Shown one piece after another: positions 1 through 6,227 of a stretch of 35,589 bases of DNA. The stretch lies in contig JAILIV010000037.1 in NCBI GenBank assembly GCA_024695105.1, forward strand, positions 1 to 35,589, read 5' to 3'. The translations under genes were made by a program, and so were the position numbers. The notes beneath the pieces are model-generated. The model searched no databases, was not told where the DNA came from, and saw only the letters and a program-made list of their open reading frames with translations. This DNA comes from Bacilli bacterium. Lineage in GTDB: Bacteria > Bacillota_I > Bacilli_A > RFN20 > CAG-826. Each line of letters begins with the position of its first letter. Positions within the stretch are counted from its first letter, which is position 1.

Positions 1-1
1 C

Positions 2-811
2 ATCGAGTTGCTCTTTAGCTTTGGGGTCATCCCCGGAAGGGCGATCGAACTGGGGACGCAACTATTCAACTACTTCGCCGCGAAGAACGGGGAAGTCTGC
101 TATGAGTGTGGCTATTACGCCTTCCAGACCGGATGGACGTATCTGTTTAACCTCCATTTGGTCCATTCCGTGAGCAACGCGAAAATGTGGTTTGACCGTT
201 CCTACCGCATCTTGTCCCAGGTGGAGATTAACGAAGTGGACCAACACGCTGCCTATGGCCATCTTCTCAGCCATTTGTCCCGGGTCAACCTCGTGATGTA
301 TGAGGAAAACAAAGATCCGAAGCTACTCGAAGAAGCCAAGATGTGGGCGGAAAAAACGATTGAGAACGCGGAGAAGTACCTTGGCCGCGACACCCCGTTC
401 TATTCGCGCCTTGCCGTTGCCTATATGCAGATGGGGGACGTCTATATCGCCGCGGAGGAATACGAGAAGGCGTTAACCTATGTCGAGGATGCTTATGGCA
501 TCATGTTCTCTTTGTTTGGGGAAGAGGATCCGGATTCGCTAAACGTTTCTTCGCGAAAATCGACGATCCTCTACCATTTGGGCCGGTATTCCGAGGCTTA
601 TGCCTTAGGTGTGAAGAACCTGGAAGGTTATGACAAGTTTTGCGGGAAGCTCAACTACTTACGGTTTGAGCAACTCGTTACTACGTTTAAGTGTTGCGTG
701 AAGGTGGGCACGCCCGAGCAAATTCAAGCTATGCGTGAAAACGTCTTAAGCATCGGGGAGCAATTGCTTTCGGAAACCTCCAAGCAATTGCAGGAACTAA
801 AACAGTTATAA
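2..811 (+). CDS. TPR-repeat protein, C-terminal part (5' truncated by window edge)
   Basis: The reading frame is open from the first bases, so the true start lies outside the window; about 270 residues are visible. The segment is almost wholly helical and carries tetratricopeptide-like pairs. The clearest covers roughly residues 95-200, with the pattern A-x-A-x-x-Y-x-Q-M-G-D-V-Y followed by A-x-x-E-Y-E-K-A-L-x-Y-V-E-D-A-Y, then L-Y-H-L-G-R-Y-S-E-A-Y. Such arrays are protein-interaction scaffolds. In Firmicutes they often form the C-terminal half of multidomain regulators (AAA/STAND ATPases or kinases), but the catalytic N-terminus is not visible, so no role is assigned. It ends 4 bases before the TfoX-like gene, so the two are probably cotranscribed. 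Confidence 0.7.
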   Translation: MELLFSFGVIPGRAIELGTQLFNYFAAKNGEVCYECGYYAFQTGWTYLFNLHLVHSVSNAKMWFDRSYRILSQVEINEVDQHAAYGHLLSHLSRVNLVMYEENKDPKLLEEAKMWAEKTIENAEKYLGRDTPFYSRLAVAYMQMGDVYIAAEEYEKALTYVEDAYGIMFSLFGEEDPDSLNVSSRKSTILYHLGRYSEAYALGVKNLEGYDKFCGKLNYLRFEQLVTTFKCCVKVGTPEQIQAMRENVLSIGEQLLSETSKQLQELKQL

Positions 812-815
812 GAGA

Positions 816-1106
816 ATGCCGAGTTCGGAAGAGTATCTCCAATACGTGCTGGAGCTATTGCGCGGAATCCCAGACATCTCCTGCAAACGAATGATGGGGG
901 AGTACCTCCTTTATAAGGAGGGTGTCTTGTTCGGCGGCGTCTATGACAACCGTTTCCTCGTCAAGAAAACGAAGTCTTTGGAAGAGCGAGGGCTCAAGGA
1001 GCAAATCCCTTACCCTTCCGCCAAGCCGATGTATTTGGTGGATTGCGAAGACGCGGAAGAAGTGGCGCGCCTCATCGAGTTGGCTTGTCGCGATTTGGGC
1101 AAGTGA
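816..1106 (+). CDS. TfoX N-terminal domain protein
   Basis: A 96-residue protein made of a single TfoX/Sxy N-terminal domain. Telling elements are C-K-R-M-M-G-E-Y-L-L-Y at about residues 23-33, F-G-G-V-Y-D-N-R-F-L-V-K at about 38-49, and Y-P-S-A-K-P-M-Y-L-V-D near 66-76. In Proteobacteria TfoX/Sxy is a competence regulator. The short stand-alone N-domain versions common in Firmicutes have no established function and lack the C-terminal helix-hairpin-helix part. The ATG lies 4 bases after the preceding stop, and a hypothetical gene follows by 3 bases, so this is an operon middle gene. The family call is secure; any link to competence is not. Confidence 0.8.
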   Translation: MPSSEEYLQYVLELLRGIPDISCKRMMGEYLLYKEGVLFGGVYDNRFLVKKTKSLEERGLKEQIPYPSAKPMYLVDCEDAEEVARLIELACRDLGK

Positions 1107-1109
1107 GAC

Positions 1110-1607
1110 ATGGATATGGGCAAAGCCAGTTACGAGAACGTGTTGGATGGACTTCGTAGATCCGGTATACGTATCGATTCGTTTCGGCGTAGGCTTTTCG
1201 GCGTCTCCTTAATCGGGGCTTATCCTTTCGGCGGGTTGGAGCTAAAAATCAGACTGGGCTTTAGTTCCTTCGCCAAGACCTTGGTGGGCGAGTTTTATAT
1301 CCCTTATTCCCCAACCAAAGGGCCCTTGATGGATGAGTATGACCGCGTTTTTCCCGAAGAGAAATCCATGTGGGGGCGATCCACGCCGAAGTTCCCTAAG
1401 GCCATCGAGGACTACATGCGCGGCCAAGGGGAGGGGAGAAACCTCGCCGAGTTGATCGACCATAAGCAGACGTTGCATGTCTTGGTCCGCGTTTTGGTGC
1501 CCGTTTCCGGTCCGCAAGGGTTTGCATCCGGGATATCGAAACTGAGCTTCGAGATGCGCAAAGGAGCGCTGCACGAAGACGTGTTGACCCATATGTTCGC
1601 CGTATAA
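1110..1607 (+). CDS. Hypothetical protein, 165 residues
   Basis: The protein is not recognised. It has 165 residues, no signal peptide, no membrane segment and no cysteines. The N-terminal third is basic (R-R-S-G-I-R-I-D-S-F-R-R-R). The middle has alternating hydrophobic stretches that look like beta strands, and a conserved-looking aromatic/proline patch lies at about residues 61-70 (E-F-Y-I-P-Y-S-P-T-K). It starts 3 bases after the TfoX-like gene, which supports it being real and cotranscribed. Overlapping frames on the other strand (1242-1640, 1412-1672) look like shadows. A function cannot be given. Confidence 0.6.
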   Translation: MDMGKASYENVLDGLRRSGIRIDSFRRRLFGVSLIGAYPFGGLELKIRLGFSSFAKTLVGEFYIPYSPTKGPLMDEYDRVFPEEKSMWGRSTPKFPKAIEDYMRGQGEGRNLAELIDHKQTLHVLVRVLVPVSGPQGFASGISKLSFEMRKGALHEDVLTHMFAV

Positions 1608-1629
1608 ATCTCTTTTCTTTCGGAAATAT

Positions 1630-1650
1630 ATTGTATACAATTCAATTTAG
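1630..1650 (+). promoter_or_regulatory. OhrR-box-like operator/promoter of the gpx-ohrR operon
   Basis: ATTGTATACAAT at 1630-1641 is a perfect 12-base palindrome. It runs into TACAATTCAATTTAG (1636-1650), which resembles the known Bacillus OhrR box TACAATTAAATTGTA. The site ends on the Shine-Dalgarno AGGAGG (1649-1654) of the glutathione peroxidase gene. TATACA at 1634-1639 could be the -10. Since the second gene of this operon is an OhrR, autoregulation is the natural inference. Confidence 0.55.
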
Positions 1651-1661
1651 GAGGAAACATT

Positions 1662-2126
1662 ATGGAATCCATTTACGACTACAAAGTGTTGGACATGCAG
1701 GGCAACGAAGTGAGCCTGTCTGATTACAAAGGTAAGGTCTTGCTTATCGTCAATACCGCGACGGGTTGCGGCTTCACGCCCCAATACGAAGGCTTAGAAG
1801 GCCTATATGAGAAATACAAGGAGCAGGGGTTGGAGATACTCGACTTCCCGTGCAATCAGTTCTTCGGACAAGCGCCGGGAACCGATGAGGAGATCCATTC
1901 TTTCTGCACGTTGAAGTACAACGTCGCGTTCAAACAGTTCCACAAGATCGATGTCAACGGCAAAAGCGAGGACCCGCTTTACACGTTCCTGAAAGCGCAG
2001 AAGAAAGGCCGCATCAAATGGAACTTCACCAAGTTCCTCGTCGACCGCGAAGGCAATGTCGTAGCCCGTTTTAGCCCGATGGATAAGCCCGAGAAAATAG
2101 AGCCGCACATCGTAGAATTGCTTTAA
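1662..2126 (+). CDS. gpx: Glutathione peroxidase family thiol peroxidase
   Basis: A 154-residue cytosolic peroxidase that reduces H2O2 or organic hydroperoxides, in bacteria usually with thioredoxin or bacillithiol-type thiols rather than glutathione. The peroxidatic cysteine is C36 in N-T-A-T-G-C-G-F-T-P-Q-Y. The second signature F-P-C-N-Q-F (62-67, with C64 as a possible resolving Cys) and the W-N-F-T-K-F block near residue 130 with its active-site Trp and Asn are present. Length and order match the bacterial GPx/BsaA family. The selenocysteine of some relatives is replaced by Cys. A strong AGGAGG lies 7 bases before the ATG. The gene shares one base with the following ohrR (TAATG), so translation is probably coupled and the pair regulated by OhrR. 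Confidence 0.93.
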   Translation: MESIYDYKVLDMQGNEVSLSDYKGKVLLIVNTATGCGFTPQYEGLEGLYEKYKEQGLEILDFPCNQFFGQAPGTDEEIHSFCTLKYNVAFKQFHKIDVNGKSEDPLYTFLKAQKKGRIKWNFTKFLVDREGNVVARFSPMDKPEKIEPHIVELL

Positions 2127-2554
2127 TGGAAGGCGAAAACAACGAGCTTTTGCTTGCAAATCAGCTTTGTTTCCCGCTTTATGCTGCCTCAAAAGCCTTG
2201 GTGCGCCGTTACGATGAGTTGCTGGCGCCCTTAGGCTTAACCTACACCCAATACATCGTCATGCTGGCGATGTGGGAGTTAGGCGAGGCCACCGTCAACC
2301 AAATCGGGGAGATGGTGTGTTTAGACTCGGGGACGCTTTCGCCACTTTTGAACAAGCTCACCTCCAAAGGGTTTTTGGAAAAGAAAGTCGGCGAAGACAA
2401 GCGGAGCAGGTTGATCGCGCTGACTTCGGAAGGGGAGGCTCTCCGCGAAGAGGCACGTCAAGCCCGGGCGAAGGTAGCGTGTGGGCTGAATCTAAGCGAA
2501 GAAGAGGCCAAGACTCTCTACCGTCTTTGCTACAAGACCCTACAAGGCTGTTAG
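2126..2554 (+). CDS. ohrR: OhrR-type MarR-family peroxide sensor and repressor
   Basis: A 142-residue winged-helix repressor of the MarR family. The N-terminal N-Q-L-C-F-P-L-Y places the redox cysteine at C15, with Y29 and Y40 at the positions of the tyrosines that contact it in Bacillus subtilis OhrR. The DNA-recognition segment L-D-S-G-T-L-S-P-L-L-N-K-L (about residues 66-78) and the wing with D-K-R-S-R follow. Oxidation of C15 by organic hydroperoxides releases the repressor from DNA. One other cysteine lies at about residue 63, one near 112 and two near the C-terminus, so it may act as a 1-Cys or a thiol-exchange sensor. Its usual target, ohr, is not in the window; a glutathione peroxidase occupies that place. 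Confidence 0.92.
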   Translation: MEGENNELLLANQLCFPLYAASKALVRRYDELLAPLGLTYTQYIVMLAMWELGEATVNQIGEMVCLDSGTLSPLLNKLTSKGFLEKKVGEDKRSRLIALTSEGEALREEARQARAKVACGLNLSEEEAKTLYRLCYKTLQGC

Positions 2555-2583
2555 GTGCGCTTGCGCGTAAGATGTGCGTAACT

Positions 2584-2612
2584 TGAAAAAGAGCCCATCG
2601 CGGGCTTTTTTT
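2584..2612 (+). terminator. Rho-independent terminator after ohrR
   Basis: The stem AGCCC (2592-2596) pairs with GGGCT (2602-2606) around a 5-base loop. It is preceded by a run of A and followed by a run of seven T (2606-2612). It ends the peroxidase-ohrR operon. Confidence 0.85.
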
Positions 2613-2658
2613 ATTGTGAATAACTTTGGAAAATGCCGATGGTATCGAGAAAATTCGC

Positions 2659-2694
2659 TTTATCTCAAGGGGCCTTGATGATAAGATACCCGCG
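2659..2694 (+). promoter_or_regulatory. Putative leaderless promoter of dnaB-dnaI
   Basis: An extended -10 (TGA plus TAAGAT, with TAAGAT at 2682-2687) lies exactly 7 bases before the ATG at 2695, and TTTATC at 2659-2664 could be a weak -35 with a 17-base spacer. No Shine-Dalgarno precedes that ATG. Transcription would begin at or next to the start codon. Confidence 0.4.
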
Positions 2695-3945
2695 ATGAAA
2701 TCCGCCAGTCTCCTCGATTTCTATCAATGCCAGGTGTGCTTCGACGCAAGCTACCTCGACGTCAGCGCGCTCCGCGATTTTTATTTGCCGCTGATCGGTG
2801 CGGATGCCTTTGCCTCCTATTTCGCTTTGCTTGGCGAAAAGGGTATGGCCAAGAAACACCAGTCTTTGCTTGGGCGATTGAATCTTACCCCCGGGGAGTT
2901 CGAAAACGCCATGCGCGCCTTGGAGGCCGTAGGACTAGTTCGGACATTCGTGCAAGCGCAAGGCGGAGCGAATCTCTTCGTTTATTGCCTATCGGGACCT
3001 TTGTCTGCCTCCGAGTTTCAAAATGACATCATGCTTGCGGGCACCCTTAAGGGCAAGATCGGCGCGGAGGAATACGACGCCTTATGCGCCCGCCACCAAA
3101 GCGAAGAGCCTTCTTCGGATTTGGAAGAGGTGACCATTTCCTTTCCGGAGTACTTCAAACCCGCTTATGATCCTTCCTGTTATTTAGGTAACGGGAACAA
3201 AAAAGGAAAGGGTGGTAAGGCTCGAGCGAAGACGGGCTTTGATAAGACGCTTTTCCTGCGGAAAATCGAGCAACTCGGTTTGCGGAAAGGCGGAATAGCT
3301 TCCGATGAACTGGAGCAGATCGCCAAAATCGGTGCCCTCTATTCTATCGCGGAACAAGAGATGGCCTCGTTCGTTTTTGACGCGATTCGACCCAATGCTC
3401 CCTATGGAAAGAAAGTGGACGTGAACGCGTTATCCAAACGTTGCGCGGAAGCGATGCCCTTTACGTTCTACCGTCCGGAAAAAGGAGAATCCTCCAACGT
3501 GAAGTCGGATACGGTGCTCGCAGAAAAGATCCGAATGATGGACGAGATTTCCCCCGCCAAGTTTTTGGAGATCCGCCAAGGCGGGCATAAACCGGCCTTC
3601 GCGGATTTGAAGTTGGTAGAACGTTTGACTTTGCAAATCGGTTTACCGAGTCCTTGCGTCAATGCCCTATTGGACTATGTTCTTGAGACCAACGATAACG
3701 CCCTTCCCTCCGCCTATTGCGAAAAGCTCGCCGCCTCCCTGGTGCGCGAAGGCTGCCGCAGCGCCCGTGACGCGATGGACTACTTGAAACGTTCTCGTAA
3801 AGAGAAACGAAAAGCCACGCCGAAACCGACCGACGTCGATCCCGTCGATCCCGTAATTCCCACCACCCCAGATGCGCCCAACGACGAGGAGGACGTATCC
3901 GCTAAAGTGGACGCGTTGCTCAATGACCTGTATAAGGATGCATAA
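2695..3945 (+). CDS. dnaB: DnaB-type replication initiation and membrane attachment protein
   Basis: About 416 residues (439 if the upstream TTG at 2626 is used). This is the Firmicute helicase co-loader DnaB/DnaD family, not the replicative helicase. It works with DnaI to place the helicase ring on DNA at oriC and at restarting forks. The N-terminus carries the family winged-helix start with L-R-D-F-Y-L-P-L-I-G-A-D-A-F-A-S-Y (B. subtilis has L-Y-Q-P-L-I-G). Two helical DDBH2-like regions lie near residues 190-260 and 310-365, the second with D-A-M-D-Y-L-K-R. A Lys/Pro/Asp-rich tail precedes the last helix. I prefer the 2695 ATG because family members begin about 30 residues before the P-L-I-G motif and a -10 sits 7 bases upstream. 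The TTG at 2626 is only 14 bases past a terminator. dnaI follows after 2 bases. Confidence 0.85.
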   Translation: MKSASLLDFYQCQVCFDASYLDVSALRDFYLPLIGADAFASYFALLGEKGMAKKHQSLLGRLNLTPGEFENAMRALEAVGLVRTFVQAQGGANLFVYCLSGPLSASEFQNDIMLAGTLKGKIGAEEYDALCARHQSEEPSSDLEEVTISFPEYFKPAYDPSCYLGNGNKKGKGGKARAKTGFDKTLFLRKIEQLGLRKGGIASDELEQIAKIGALYSIAEQEMASFVFDAIRPNAPYGKKVDVNALSKRCAEAMPFTFYRPEKGESSNVKSDTVLAEKIRMMDEISPAKFLEIRQGGHKPAFADLKLVERLTLQIGLPSPCVNALLDYVLETNDNALPSAYCEKLAASLVREGCRSARDAMDYLKRSRKEKRKATPKPTDVDPVDPVIPTTPDAPNDEEDVSAKVDALLNDLYKDA

Positions 3946-3947
3946 AG

Positions 3948-4844
3948 ATGGAACAACTTAAACCCAATAACAAAGGCTTTGACACCAGCGAGATGAAAAA
4001 GTTGGTGCAGGAGGAACTGGAGGCGATCCGAAAGGATCCTTTGGTCTACCCCATCCTTTCGGAACAGCTCCATCTGACCACCAAGGAAGCCGAAACCTAT
4101 GTGGGGGCCTTGATGGACCTCCGTGATGATATCCATTATTGCGCCTCCTGCCCTGGGCTAGACAAATGCGATAAGCCCAATCCCCATTTCTGTCTTCGTC
4201 TTGAAAAAGAAGGCAAAACGCTTTTGCGTCACTGCGACCCTTGCCCAAAGATGTTGTCGTTGGCCTCGTTCCGAGACCGCTACATTCTGTGCAGCTTCGA
4301 CGAGGATTGGCGGGATGCGGACCTCCGCGACATTGAACACAGTAAATCTGCGCGTGGCAAAGCCATTGTTGCGATGGTGGAAGTGGCCCAAGGCAAACCC
4401 AAATGGCCGTATTTCATCGGCAACAGTGGTTCGGGCAAGACGTACATGCTCGCATGCCTGGCAAACCATATTACGAAAACCTCTGGGGCGGGTGCCTTCG
4501 TAAACACCGCTTCATTGATGGAAGATCTCAAGGACAAATCCATTAAAAAGAAAGATGCATTCGAGGATCTTTTCTCTCGTCTATGCAAGGCGTCCATTCT
4601 CGTATTGGACGATTTTGGGAACGAATATAAGACGGAATACGTATACACGACCATTCTATTTCCGCTTTTATCCGCCCGTGATAAAGCGGGTTTGCCCACG
4701 GCTTTTGCTTCCGATTTCACCATCTCTGAAATCGTATGGATGTACCGTGGCAAAATTGGCGATCAGCGCGCGAAGCAATTGGAAGGCCTACTGGTTCGTA
4801 GATGTGGCAAAGAGTTCGACGTCAGCGGCGTCGCGATCCATTAA
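3948..4844 (+). CDS. dnaI: Primosomal helicase loader DnaI
   Basis: A 298-residue AAA+ ATPase that loads the replicative helicase. The N-terminal half has the DnaI zinc-binding region (C-A-S-C-P-G at about 65-70, further Cys near 74 and 83, and H-C-D-P-C-P near 97-102). The ATPase half has Walker A G-N-S-G-S-G-K-T-Y-M (about 160-169), Walker B I-L-V-L-D-D-F-G-N-E (about 216-225), and a C-terminal V-R-R-C-G-K-E-F that sits where the family has its arginine-containing sensor region. It lies 2 bases after dnaB, as in other Firmicutes. Its stop codon overlaps the stop of the convergent mutM-coaE gene in a shared TTAA, with no terminator between them. Confidence 0.93.
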   Translation: MEQLKPNNKGFDTSEMKKLVQEELEAIRKDPLVYPILSEQLHLTTKEAETYVGALMDLRDDIHYCASCPGLDKCDKPNPHFCLRLEKEGKTLLRHCDPCPKMLSLASFRDRYILCSFDEDWRDADLRDIEHSKSARGKAIVAMVEVAQGKPKWPYFIGNSGSGKTYMLACLANHITKTSGAGAFVNTASLMEDLKDKSIKKKDAFEDLFSRLCKASILVLDDFGNEYKTEYVYTTILFPLLSARDKAGLPTAFASDFTISEIVWMYRGKIGDQRAKQLEGLLVRRCGKEFDVSGVAIH

Positions 4845-6226
4845 AGGGGCAAGCTTTCCAAGGCTTTGTGTAAATCTTCCAGCGAGCCATCGTTATATAC
4901 GGTGAAGCTTGCTTTTTTCTTCACGAGGGCGACGGGCCAATCCTTATTGATTTTCGCGAGTTCATGCCCCCTCGTTCCTTCCTCATTGATCCTTTGGGCG
5001 AATGCTTCAGGCGAGGTAAGGACAAGGATCGTGGCATCGCATAATTCGTCCATACCCGATTGGAAAAGCAGGGGAACGTCCAAAACGATTTGCTGATTGG
5101 GTTTATGGTTCGCAATGAACTGTTTCGCCTTTCGGATTACGCAGGGGTGGATGATGCCTTCCAGTTTTTTCCGAAGTGCAGGATTCTGGATTAGTTTGGA
5201 ACGGATGTGGCCAGTGTTGGGTTTTCCGTTTTCTAGCGCTTCGCGTCCGAGCAGGGTTTTGATTCTCTTTTGGATCGTTTTGTCCCCATAGGCTTGTTTG
5301 GCGATGACGTCGGCGTCGAATAGGTCATAACCCTTGCTTTCAAAGAAGCGCGAAACGGTGGATTTCCCTGAATGGATTGGACCAGTAACGCCTAAAACAA
5401 ATGGCACGTGCGTTGCTTTTTGGCAACGGGGGCAGAAGGTCGTTCCTCTTCCGTTAGCCAAGATGCGACGCATGGGGAACCCGCATTTTGGACATGGCTG
5501 GTTCTCTTTTCCATAGGCTTGGATGCTTAGTTGAAACATACCGTCGATATCTTTTCCTGGATGGTAGGAACGGATGGTCGAGCCGCTAGCTTCGATCGCC
5601 TTGTTCAAAATGAATTGGGCATTATGGAGTATTTCCTCGGCCTTTTCCGAGATTTCGCATGCGGGGGTCAACGGGTGAAGGGCCGAGGCGAATAAAACCT
5701 CATCGCAATAGATGTTCCCGATTCCCGCGATGACGCTTTGGTCCATTAGGACTTGTTTGATGTAACGTTTGTCTTTGGATAGCCGCTTTTTGAATTGGTC
5801 GGGAGAGTAATCGAATGGTTCAGGCCCCAATTCGCTTAAAGGGGGTGTTTGAAGATAATGCATCTGGTCGCTTAATTGGAGACGGCCGAATTTGCGGACG
5901 TCGTTATAGACAAGCGCTGATCCGTCGGTGAAACGGAAACGGAGGATGTCGTGTTTCCCTTGGGGCTCAGGAGAGGGTTGATAGAAGTATTTGCCTTCCA
6001 TCCGCAGATGACTGACGATGACGAGGCTTTCGCTTAGAAAAAATAGAAGGAACTTCCCCTTGCGTCCAATGCCTTCAATCGTTTTCCCTTGGAGTCTTGT
6101 GACGAACTCATTTGGATCGGATGCGATATTTTTCGGACGGAAAACGTCGATGCCTTCGATGGTTTTGCCTACGCAAACACCTTGGAGGATGCGACGTACG
6201 GTTTCGACTTCAGGGAGTTCGGGCAT
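4841..6226 (-). CDS. mutM-coaE: Fused formamidopyrimidine-DNA glycosylase (MutM) and dephospho-CoA kinase (CoaE)
   Basis: One uninterrupted 461-residue reading frame encodes two enzymes. Residues 1-270 are a complete Fpg/MutM: catalytic P2 and E3 in M-P-E-L-P-E-V-E-T-V, active-site K58, the helix-two-turn-helix Q-S-V-I-A-G-I-G-N-I-Y (163-173), and a C-terminal zinc finger with C245, C248, C265, C268 and R260. After a linker of about six residues comes CoaE (276-461): P-loop G-P-I-H-S-G-K-S-T (282-290), F-D-A-D-V-I-A-K (303-310), and L-D-V-P-L-L-F-Q-S-G (382-391). MutM excises 8-oxoguanine; CoaE makes the last phosphorylation to CoA. The start must be 6226 because Pro must be residue 2. It lies 1 base after the polA stop (TGACATG). 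In Bacillus the genes are adjacent but separate. Confidence 0.95.
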   Translation of the reverse strand: MPELPEVETVRRILQGVCVGKTIEGIDVFRPKNIASDPNEFVTRLQGKTIEGIGRKGKFLLFFLSESLVIVSHLRMEGKYFYQPSPEPQGKHDILRFRFTDGSALVYNDVRKFGRLQLSDQMHYLQTPPLSELGPEPFDYSPDQFKKRLSKDKRYIKQVLMDQSVIAGIGNIYCDEVLFASALHPLTPACEISEKAEEILHNAQFILNKAIEASGSTIRSYHPGKDIDGMFQLSIQAYGKENQPCPKCGFPMRRILANGRGTTFCPRCQKATHVPFVLGVTGPIHSGKSTVSRFFESKGYDLFDADVIAKQAYGDKTIQKRIKTLLGREALENGKPNTGHIRSKLIQNPALRKKLEGIIHPCVIRKAKQFIANHKPNQQIVLDVPLLFQSGMDELCDATILVLTSPEAFAQRINEEGTRGHELAKINKDWPVALVKKKASFTVYNDGSLEDLHKALESLPL

Positions 6227-6227
6227 G

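Noticed and set aside
2626-2694. TTG start for DnaB
   Set aside because: It is 14 bases after a terminator, has no ribosome-binding site, and adds residues beyond the usual family start. It is not excluded with certainty.
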